From contig PWNW01000200.1 of the NCBI GenBank assembly GCA_003557605.1, forward strand, positions 1-13,704: 13,704 nt of DNA, written 5' to 3'. This document shows, piece after piece, positions 6,519 to 13,196 of the stretch; positions within the stretch are counted from its first letter, which is position 1, and each line of letters opens with the position of its first letter. The DNA comes from Spirochaetaceae bacterium. GTDB taxonomy: Bacteria > Spirochaetota > Spirochaetia > PWKH01. The notes under the pieces are model-generated. The model did no database searches. It was not told the DNA's origin and worked only from the letters and a program-made list of their open reading frames with translations. The translations under genes were made by a program, and so were the position numbers.

Positions 6519-9236
6519 ATGGCAAAACATAAGATCCTAAAAGCTCTCTTCGGAACAAAGCAGGAGCATGACCTGAAGAATATCCTGCCCCTGCTCCATG
6601 AAATAGATGCCCTGGAGCCATGGGCCATGGGACTTAATGATTCCCAGTTTCCGGAAGAGACTGCATCCCTGAAGCAGCAGATTTTCTCCGGAACAGATAT
6701 TGATGAGCTGATTCCCCGTTCCTACGCCCTGGCCCGGGAAGCTGCCCGAAGAGTCCTGGGAGAACGGCTCTACGATGTCCAGCTTCTGGGAGCTGTAGTG
6801 CTGCATCAGGGCAAGATCATGGAGATGAAGACCGGAGAGGGAAAAACCGTATCCTGTGTTCCTGCAGCATACCTCAATGCCCTGACCGGGGAGGGAGTTC
6901 ACATTGTCACGGTAAACGACTACCTTGCAGAACGTGACGCCCAGTGGATGGGCCCGATCTACAGTTTCCTGGGGATCTCCGTAGGGGTAATTCTTTCAGA
7001 CATGGACAATGAGGCGAGGCGCGAAGCCTATGCAAAGGATATTACCTACGGAACCAACAATGAATTCGGGTTTGACTACCTCAGGGACAACATGAAATGG
7101 GATATTTCCCAGAAGATACAACCCAAGCATACCTATGCAATTGTTGATGAGATTGACTCAATTCTGATAGATGAAGCCCGGACCCCCCTGATCATCTCAG
7201 GGACTGCGGAGGATGATACCAAGAAGTTTTTTGAAGTAAACCGCCTGGTGGGGCGCATGCAGGAATCCTCCAAGGATGAGCAGACCGGAACCTATCCCGA
7301 TGAACCCGACGGCGACTATACCATCGAGGAGAAATCAAAAAAGATCTCCATCACCAGCAAGGGAATGAACACCATTGAATCGCTGCTGCTGAAGGAGAAG
7401 ATCATCACCGGATCGGTCTTTGATGATGAAAACTTTGAATATATCCACTACTTCACCCAGGCGCTGAAGGCCCACCGGCTGTTCCATAAAGATTCAGATT
7501 ATGTCGTCAGCGACGGAGGAGTCCATATTGTTGATGAGTTTACCGGTCGGATCCTGAAGGGGCGAAGATATTCCGACGGCCTGCATCAAGCGATTGAAGC
7601 GAAGGAGCGTATCAAAATCGCCCGTAGAAACCGCACCCTTGCTACTATTACCTTTCAGAATTTCTTCAGAATGTATGACAAGCTCTCAGGCATGACCGGC
7701 ACCGCTGATACTGAGGCCAGTGAATTTGCCAATATTTACAACCTCGATGTGGTGGTAATTCCCACCAACCGCCCGGTGGTCAGAGCAGACCACCAGGATT
7801 TGATCTACTTTGATGAGAAATTGAAATATGAAGCTATCTGCAATGAAATTGAGCAGGTCAATGCGAAGGGCCAGCCTGTACTGGTTGGTACGGTAACCAT
7901 TGACCGTTCAGAAAAACTTTCCTCCATGCTGACGGCCAGGGGCATACGGCATGAGGTGCTCAATGCAAAAAACCATGCCCGGGAGGCATTTATCATAGCG
8001 GAAGCGGGAGCAAAGGGCTCGGTTACCATTGCCACCAATATGGCAGGACGGGGGACCGATATTAAGCTCGGCGGCAACCCAGAGTACCGGGCCAGGAAAG
8101 CCTGCGGCACCGATGCTGATCACGAGACGTACATGCAGGCCCTTCACAAGGAGCAGCTTGTCTGGAGAGCGCAGTATGAGGAGGTAAAGTCCCTCGGAGG
8201 GCTCTATATCCTCGGTACGGAGCGCCATGAATCCCGACGTATTGACAACCAGCTGAGGGGACGCTCCGGCCGGCAGGGAGACCCCGGGGTCTCTCGGTTC
8301 TTCATCAGCCTTGACGACACTCTTATGAGACTTTTTGCAAAGGACAACCTGAAATCCCTGATGGGCAAGCTCGGCATGGATTCCGGGGAGCCTATCTACC
8401 ATTCCATGATCACAAAGGCCATTGAAAAAGCGCAGTCCAAGGTTGAAGAAAGAAATTTTGAAATCCGCAAGCATCTGCTTGAGTTTGATGACGTACTCAA
8501 TGAGCAGAGAAACTTCATCTATACCCGGCGTGATGAAATTCTGCGCGATGAAATGCTTCAGCGCAGGGTTGCCGTCGCCTGCCGGGAAATACTTGAGGAG
8601 CTCGTACAGCAGGCCCGCTCATCACATCCGACGAAAAGCCAGTTTGAAAGCCAGCTCACCGCATTGATGACCGAATACTTTCATGTGGAGCCCGATGCCT
8701 TCAGCTCCCTGGCTGACAGTCCAGTTGACCAGCTTGCTGAATATCTGGAGAAAAACATCTCTGAAAAGATTTCCCAGGTCGGGCAGAAGGCCTTCAATTC
8801 CTTCATCAGGTACCAGTACCTGAAGCTCATCGACAGCCGATGGCAGGACCACCTGGAGGAAATGGAGAGTCTCCGGGAAGCGGTATACCTGAGGACCTAC
8901 AGCCAGAAAAACCCGCTGCTGGAATACAAGCTTGAGGGATTCGATATTTTTGAACGAATGCTCAAGGAAATACGATATTCCATTGCCAAAGCTGCAGTCA
9001 GGGTCCGCATTACTGCAGGTCCTGCTGAACATGCCAGGGCGGCATCCCCCGCTTCTGTTCAGGCAGCTCACCGTCAGGTCGGTCAGTTCGGTGCCGTACA
9101 GGCTCCGGCTTCAGCTTCCCAGGCAGGGGGCGGAAACAGACCGGTCCAGGTAAAACGCACAGTCCCGAAAGTAGGCCGCAATGATCCCTGTCCCTGCGGA
9201 AGCGGAAAAAAATACAAGCACTGCTGCGGGCGGTAG
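6519..9236 (+). CDS. secA: Preprotein translocase ATPase SecA
   Basis: SecA is the motor that pushes unfolded preproteins through SecYEG in the inner membrane using ATP. It is 905 residues from the ATG at 6519, close to the usual 840-910. The frame is open from an ATG at 6456, but the family-typical N terminus MAKHKILKALFG and a GAGG ten bases upstream favour 6519. Visible landmarks are Walker A MKTGEGKT (103-110), NDYLAERDA (133-141), the Walker B segment DEIDSILIDEARTPL (210-224), GTNNEFGFDYLRDNM (178-192), the second-lobe GRGTDIKLGG, and LRGRSGRQGDPG near 578-589. After a low-complexity Ala/Gln/Gly linker, the C-terminal zinc/SecB-binding tail is complete: Cys891, Cys893, His902 and Cys903 in CPCGSGKKYKHCC. 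The gene appears monocistronic. It ends four bases from the convergent LysM gene. Confidence 0.98.
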   Translation: MAKHKILKALFGTKQEHDLKNILPLLHEIDALEPWAMGLNDSQFPEETASLKQQIFSGTDIDELIPRSYALAREAARRVLGERLYDVQLLGAVVLHQGKIMEMKTGEGKTVSCVPAAYLNALTGEGVHIVTVNDYLAERDAQWMGPIYSFLGISVGVILSDMDNEARREAYAKDITYGTNNEFGFDYLRDNMKWDISQKIQPKHTYAIVDEIDSILIDEARTPLIISGTAEDDTKKFFEVNRLVGRMQESSKDEQTGTYPDEPDGDYTIEEKSKKISITSKGMNTIESLLLKEKIITGSVFDDENFEYIHYFTQALKAHRLFHKDSDYVVSDGGVHIVDEFTGRILKGRRYSDGLHQAIEAKERIKIARRNRTLATITFQNFFRMYDKLSGMTGTADTEASEFANIYNLDVVVIPTNRPVVRADHQDLIYFDEKLKYEAICNEIEQVNAKGQPVLVGTVTIDRSEKLSSMLTARGIRHEVLNAKNHAREAFIIAEAGAKGSVTIATNMAGRGTDIKLGGNPEYRARKACGTDADHETYMQALHKEQLVWRAQYEEVKSLGGLYILGTERHESRRIDNQLRGRSGRQGDPGVSRFFISLDDTLMRLFAKDNLKSLMGKLGMDSGEPIYHSMITKAIEKAQSKVEERNFEIRKHLLEFDDVLNEQRNFIYTRRDEILRDEMLQRRVAVACREILEELVQQARSSHPTKSQFESQLTALMTEYFHVEPDAFSSLADSPVDQLAEYLEKNISEKISQVGQKAFNSFIRYQYLKLIDSRWQDHLEEMESLREAVYLRTYSQKNPLLEYKLEGFDIFERMLKEIRYSIAKAAVRVRITAGPAEHARAASPASVQAAHRQVGQFGAVQAPASASQAGGGNRPVQVKRTVPKVGRNDPCPCGSGKKYKHCCGR

Positions 9237-9240
9237 ATCG

Positions 9241-10326
9241 TTAAAAAAAGGTCTCAGGGTCCAGGGGAATTCCGTCTTTGCTTATGGAGAAGTAGAGCAC
9301 CGGCCGCAAGGTGAGTCCGGTGCTTCCGCTTTCTGCTATGTTTTCGCCCTGACGCACCTGCTGTCCTTCACGAACAAGAACCCTGTCAAGATGGCCGTAC
9401 ACAGTCTGATACCCCTCTTCATGGGACAGTTCAATATAGGTGCCGAGCCCGTCGCTGTCCTGCAGAATACCAATAACCCGTCCTGCAGCAGCAGCAGATA
9501 CCGAAGTTCCCTTGGGAACTGAATATTCAACACCAGGGAACTCCTCCATAATCTCCTGAGTTATAGGATGTGCCTTTGACCGGAAGGGCGTGGTGATGCT
9601 GCCGCCCACCGGAGGAACAGCAAAGGTGCCGATAATTCTCCGGTATTCGCTGCTGCTCATGGTGATTCTGGGAATAAACAGAGTATCTCCGGGATATATT
9701 ACGGAATTCAAGTCAAGATTGTTTTCCTGGGCGAGGGTCATGTACCCCATCCCGAAGGAGTTTGCAATTCTGGCAAGGGAGTCTCCACGCCTGATGGCAT
9801 ACAGCTGGCCGTCCCTGTCAGGAATCTGCAGTTCAGCTCCCTGGCGCACTTCTTCTAATGAGGTTATCCGGTTTACCGACACAATGGTCCTCGGATCAAG
9901 ATCATACTCCCGGGCAATGTCTTCCAGGCTTTCATTGCTTCTTACTCTGTGGACACGGTAACGGACACCACCCTCAGGGGCCTCCTGTTCCTCCTCACTC
10001 TCAGCCGGCACCTCACGAACCGGCTCTTCAGGCTCCGATACAGGAACTTCCTGGGGAGCTTCCGACTGTTCTTCCTGGGGAGCAGCAAGAACTTCCCGTA
10101 CGGCCCTGACTGTCTCATGCTCCTCCTGTTCAGCCTGTACCTCAGCAGGGGGAGCAGGGTCCTGCTCACTTCTGATCATCCAGTACAGCCCCCCAGCTGC
10201 AGCGGCAATCAGCAGAATCATCAGAGCAGTCAGAAGGATCCTCACCATGCGGTACAGGCTTCCGTTATCACCGCCGCCGTCCTGAGGGTCCATGTCATCG
10301 TAGTAGTTAGGTCTTCGCTTTTCCAT
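9241..10326 (-). CDS. Membrane-anchored LysM protein with degenerate (probably inactive) M23/LytM domain
   Basis: This is a predicted periplasmic peptidoglycan-binding protein of 361 residues. In order: a short polar cytoplasmic N terminus, one membrane helix (about 28-50, with no cleavage signal), a Glu/Pro-rich acidic linker (about 55-118), LysM 1 (about 123-169, VRYRVHRVRSNESLEDIARE), LysM 2 (about 174-219, YAIRRGDSLARIANSFGM), and an M23 (lysostaphin/LytM) fold (about 235-361). The M23 zinc ligands are missing. The HxxxD motif, normally FHxGID, reads EFPGVE (262-267), so His is Phe263 and Asp is Glu267. The HxH motif, normally PHLHFE, reads PVLYFS (342-347). Only the YGHL His312 remains. 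By analogy with EnvC and NlpD, a regulator or scaffold of an amidase or septal machine is more likely than an active hydrolase. The linker encodes two APQE units 24 bp apart. It is divergent from an FtsI-type PBP across 60 bp. The start at 10326 is bounded by an in-frame stop 12 bases upstream and has only a weak GGA. Confidence 0.9.
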   Translation of the reverse strand: MEKRRPNYYDDMDPQDGGGDNGSLYRMVRILLTALMILLIAAAAGGLYWMIRSEQDPAPPAEVQAEQEEHETVRAVREVLAAPQEEQSEAPQEVPVSEPEEPVREVPAESEEEQEAPEGGVRYRVHRVRSNESLEDIAREYDLDPRTIVSVNRITSLEEVRQGAELQIPDRDGQLYAIRRGDSLARIANSFGMGYMTLAQENNLDLNSVIYPGDTLFIPRITMSSSEYRRIIGTFAVPPVGGSITTPFRSKAHPITQEIMEEFPGVEYSVPKGTSVSAAAAGRVIGILQDSDGLGTYIELSHEEGYQTVYGHLDRVLVREGQQVRQGENIAESGSTGLTLRPVLYFSISKDGIPLDPETFF

Positions 10327-10386
10327 ACTATTCCGTTACATCAAGATATCGACATCGCTACGGTTTCATACTAATATATTTTTCAG
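10327..10386. promoter_or_regulatory. Shared divergent promoter region of the LysM/M23 gene and the PBP gene
   Basis: These 60 bp must serve both genes. No Shine-Dalgarno is visible before the PBP ATG, and only a weak GGA before the LysM gene. The inverse of ATTAGTAT (ATACTAAT) lies at 10368-10375, overlapping the putative PBP -10. No confident - strand promoter was found. Confidence 0.45.
10349..10377 (+). promoter_or_regulatory. Candidate sigma-70-type promoter of the PBP gene
   Basis: TCGACA (10349-10354, five of six matches to TTGACA), a 17-base spacer, and TAATAT (10372-10377, four of six matches to TATAAT). Transcription would start near 10384, only about three bases before the ATG at 10387, so the mRNA would be nearly leaderless. 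Assigned by eye. Confidence 0.45.
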
Positions 10387-12036
10387 ATGGATACCAGAGA
10401 AAAGAATATCTTTTACCGTTTGTTCCTGCTGGCTGCAGCCGCTGCTGCCTGCACTGTCCTGGTGATGTACATCCTCCATATGGTGCAGCCTCCGGAATCA
10501 GCGGTTTCATCACCCTTCTCGCTCGATATATCAGACAGGGTGGTCAGGGGGTCCATCTATGATTCTGAACACCGCTTGATTGCTGTTGAGGTGCCAGTTT
10601 ATTCGCTGTCAATTTGGACACCCAATGTCAGGGACCCGGAGGAGATAGCCCGGCTTGCCTTCCGGCATCTCGGCCTCAGAGAATCAGACACCCTGCAGCG
10701 CATTGCTTCCAGGCAGGGATTTCTCTATCTTGCCCGGCGTATCGACTTCGAAACTGCCCTGAAGATCGAAGAAGATATCAGGAGCAGGAATATCAGGGGG
10801 GTTACCCTGGAGAAGCAGTACGGAAGATATTATCCCTACCAGGAAATGTCGGCACAGACCATCGGGTTCACGGATCTGGAAAATATTGGGACCTCCGGTC
10901 TGGAATACTACTATGAAAGCCAGCTGAACCCTCTGCCGCTGCCCGGACAGGAGGTGACCTACGGAAACGATCTGGTGCTAACCCTGTCAGTTCCCTTTCA
11001 GGTCATGCTTGACGATGCGCTGCGGGCGATTATGGATGAACATACCCCCGACGGAGTCTCGGGAATCATCATGGACGGATCTACCGGCGATATTCTTGCA
11101 TTGGGTTCCTATCCGAGCTTCAACCTGAACAGGGTGTCAGAATCTACCGAGGCTCAGCGCCTGCATCGAGGAGTTTCTTCCATGTACGAGCCTGGATCGG
11201 TGTTCAAGGTCTACTCCCTTGCAGCAATCCTTGAACTGCAGGGGTTGGAGCATGACCCCTATTTCTGCCGGGGAACTCATACGCACCGCCTTGAAGGGGG
11301 AGCTTCTGTGGTGATCCGGTGCACCAGGGACCACGGCGAAGTCACTCTGGGGGACATCATCAAGTATTCCTGCAACAATGCCATAGCCGACCTTGCACTG
11401 AAGACTGACTCCGATGCCCTGTTCAGAAAACTTTCCGAATTCGGGTTCGGTCAGCGCACCAATACCGGCCTTCCAGGAGAATCGCCTGGACTTCTGAGCT
11501 CCCCTGATACCTGGTCCGCCAGGAGCAAGCCCACCATAGCTTTCGGACAGGAGTCAGGAATGACTGCACTTCAGGCAGCAGCGGCGGCCACAGTATTCAC
11601 CAACAACGGTATGCTTCTGCAGCCCCATATTATCAGGGAGATTACTGCCCCTGACGGAGAGGTGGTGTATCAGCGGGAAATTACCGAAGTAAACCAGGTC
11701 ATCTCCCCGGAACTGGCTGAACTGATGATGCTCTACATGGAGACGGCGGTGGAACGGGGGGGGACTGCAAATGCCATGCATACCCCCGGCGTGCTTTTAG
11801 GAGCAAAGACCGGCACTGCCCAGCTGCCGGACCCCGGGGGCGGAGGGTATTCCCAGACCCGGTATCTGGCCTCCACCATTGCCCTGATGCCTGGAAATGA
11901 CACTACCTACATTATCTACATCGCCGCCGACTACCCGAAGGCGGGAACCATATACGGGTCTCGGGTGGTGGTGCCGCACATTAAGCGGATAGTTGACCAG
12001 GCGCTGATCTCGGGATACGTCACCCCGATGTGGTAA
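10387..12036 (+). CDS. Class B penicillin-binding protein, FtsI/PBP3-like peptidoglycan transpeptidase
   Basis: This is an inner-membrane-anchored DD-transpeptidase that cross-links peptidoglycan, probably at the division site and together with a SEDS glycosyltransferase encoded elsewhere. It has 549 residues: a cytoplasmic tail, one membrane helix (about 11-33), the class B pedestal domain (about 50-200, opening with VRGSIYDSEHRLIAVEVPVY), and the transpeptidase domain (about 225-540). All active-site motifs are present: SxxK as Ser271-Val-Phe-Lys274 in YEPGSVFKV, SxN as Ser328-Cys-Asn330, and KTG as Lys474-Thr-Gly476 in GAKTGTAQ. There is no PASTA domain. FtsI is favoured over elongation PBP2 (MrdA) by the YEPGSxFK context and the short pedestal; SpoVD-like is the same family. 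The start is forced: an in-frame TAA at 10372 leaves no earlier start codon, and the next Met would cut the membrane helix. No Shine-Dalgarno precedes it. The 3' end overlaps flhF by 17 bp. The gene stands alone, outside any dcw cluster. Confidence 0.93.
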   Translation: MDTREKNIFYRLFLLAAAAAACTVLVMYILHMVQPPESAVSSPFSLDISDRVVRGSIYDSEHRLIAVEVPVYSLSIWTPNVRDPEEIARLAFRHLGLRESDTLQRIASRQGFLYLARRIDFETALKIEEDIRSRNIRGVTLEKQYGRYYPYQEMSAQTIGFTDLENIGTSGLEYYYESQLNPLPLPGQEVTYGNDLVLTLSVPFQVMLDDALRAIMDEHTPDGVSGIIMDGSTGDILALGSYPSFNLNRVSESTEAQRLHRGVSSMYEPGSVFKVYSLAAILELQGLEHDPYFCRGTHTHRLEGGASVVIRCTRDHGEVTLGDIIKYSCNNAIADLALKTDSDALFRKLSEFGFGQRTNTGLPGESPGLLSSPDTWSARSKPTIAFGQESGMTALQAAAAATVFTNNGMLLQPHIIREITAPDGEVVYQREITEVNQVISPELAELMMLYMETAVERGGTANAMHTPGVLLGAKTGTAQLPDPGGGGYSQTRYLASTIALMPGNDTTYIIYIAADYPKAGTIYGSRVVVPHIKRIVDQALISGYVTPMW

Positions 12037-13138
12037 GATGCTCCAGGTCAACGGAAAATCCCTGCAGTTTTTCTAGGAACAGCTCAGTCTTTGGAACAAG
12101 CAGGTCTGTGGGAACCTTCTGGCCTGCTGAGACATAGAGAATCGGCTTCTGCCGCTCATGGAGCATGCTCACGATATTCCCGATATAATCGGTCTCATCA
12201 AGCTTCGTCAGGATCAGGGACTGGTACTTGAAGGGTTCAAAGGTCTCAGTAATGGTCATCATATCACGGGCCTTTGTGGATGCTGAAAGAGCCAATGCCC
12301 AGAACACATCTTCTCCGCAGACAGAGAGAAATTTCTGCATCTCCTGCAGCGTCACCGTATCCCGGGGGCTTTTTCCGATGGTGTCAATCAGCAGCAGGTC
12401 CGCATCAGAGGATGCCTCCATGCACCGGGCCAGCTGCTGAGGCGTCTCAACGCTGTCTACCGGGATATCCATGAGACTTCCGTAGTTCCCGATCTGCTCA
12501 CGGGCACCGATACGGAAGCTGTCTATGGGAATAATTTTCACCCTGCGCCTTCGTTTCACAGAAGGACTGAGACTGAACCGGGCGGCAATTTTTGCCACTG
12601 TTGTGGTCTTCCCCACCCCGGTGGGTCCAACAATGCCGAAAACCCTGGGAAGCGACAGGGCACGCTCAACATCAAATCTGAAGGTTTCGCTGATGAGCCT
12701 GAGAATAAACATCTCGGCCTTCATCGGATCTTCCAGGTCCTTTACCGACAGACGGGACTGCACAAGCTGAAGGGCATTGGAAATAAAATCACGGGAAAAA
12801 TCATTCCCGTCAAGCAACGCTTCCATCTTTTCAATCTGTTTGCTGCGAACAGGAGCAGATGCACCTTGATTTCTGGATGCAAGCCGCTGCTCCATGCGCT
12901 TCAGTTCTGACAGAAGCTGGTCATATCCCTGTTCCTGCTGAACCGGAGGAGGTTCAGGCTGAGCAGGCGCAGCAGTCACATACCCGGATACCAGTACCGT
13001 CTCTTTTCTGCCGAATCCGAGAAATCCCCTGGTTGTTCTGCGCTCCCGGGCATAAATCTTGGCACGATCTCCGTATTTCTGCCTGACCTGCTCTACAGCT
13101 TCCTCATAGGTCGGGGCTTCTTCAGAAAAATGCTCCAT
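12020..13138 (-). CDS. flhF: Flagellar SRP-type GTPase FlhF
   Basis: FlhF is a membrane-associated GTPase, a paralogue of Ffh and FtsY, that sets flagellar position and number and helps recruit early flagellar parts. It has 372 residues. The order is a basic/variable B region (about 1-100, opening with YEEAVEQVRQKYGDRAKIYA and a conserved RGFLGFGRKE), an N domain (about 100-160), and a G domain (about 165-365). The GTPase motifs are G1 GPTGVGKTTTVAKIAARF (171-188), IIPIDSFRIGAREQ (202-215), G3 DTIGKSPRD (252-260), G4 TKLDE (311-315) and the closing VSAGQKVPTDL (336-346). G3 has Ile and Lys where most SRP GTPases have DTAGR. The start at 13138 has AAAGGAGG eight bases upstream. It follows hslU after 57 bp on the same strand, so co-transcription is likely. 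The usual partner gene flhG is not in the window. Confidence 0.94.
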   Translation of the reverse strand: MEHFSEEAPTYEEAVEQVRQKYGDRAKIYARERRTTRGFLGFGRKETVLVSGYVTAAPAQPEPPPVQQEQGYDQLLSELKRMEQRLASRNQGASAPVRSKQIEKMEALLDGNDFSRDFISNALQLVQSRLSVKDLEDPMKAEMFILRLISETFRFDVERALSLPRVFGIVGPTGVGKTTTVAKIAARFSLSPSVKRRRRVKIIPIDSFRIGAREQIGNYGSLMDIPVDSVETPQQLARCMEASSDADLLLIDTIGKSPRDTVTLQEMQKFLSVCGEDVFWALALSASTKARDMMTITETFEPFKYQSLILTKLDETDYIGNIVSMLHERQKPILYVSAGQKVPTDLLVPKTELFLEKLQGFSVDLEHLTTSG

Positions 13139-13146
13139 CCAGTCAG

Positions 13147-13154
13147 CCTCCTTT
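13147..13154 (-). promoter_or_regulatory. Shine-Dalgarno of flhF
   Basis: On the - strand AAAGGAGG is followed by eight bases and the ATG at 13138. It is strong and fixes the start. Confidence 0.8.
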
Positions 13155-13175
13155 CCCTATGATAAATCATTCCGG

Positions 13176-13196
13176 CCCCTCAATCCAGGGGTTTTT
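13176..13196 (+). terminator. Possible weak intrinsic terminator on the + strand, antisense to hslU-flhF
   Basis: On + a five-base-pair GC-rich stem (CCCCT / AGGGG, loop CAATCC) is followed at once by five T. It lies between two - strand genes, so as an intrinsic terminator it could only act on + strand antisense transcripts leaving the flhF region. Read on the - strand the same bases form a hairpin with no following T-run. The stem is short and it may be chance. Confidence 0.25.

Noticed and set aside
7908..8474. 188-codon open frame on the - strand opposite secA
   Set aside because: It is covered by conserved SecA helicase motifs on +, has no ribosome binding site and no family features.
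9237..9260. Seven-T run at the end of the LysM gene on the - strand as an intrinsic terminator
   Set aside because: The bases before it form at best a mismatched four-pair stem, and the run encodes the final Phe-Phe codons and part of the stop.
10048..10083. Direct repeat TTCCTGGGGAGC, two copies 24 bp apart
   Set aside because: It is the coding trace of a repeated Ala-Pro-Gln-Glu unit in an acidic linker, not a mobile or regulatory repeat.
12041..12076. Possible terminator after the PBP stop (CAGG...CCTG then CAGTTTTT)
   Set aside because: Four-pair stem with a 13-base loop, within the flhF coding sequence; not convincing.
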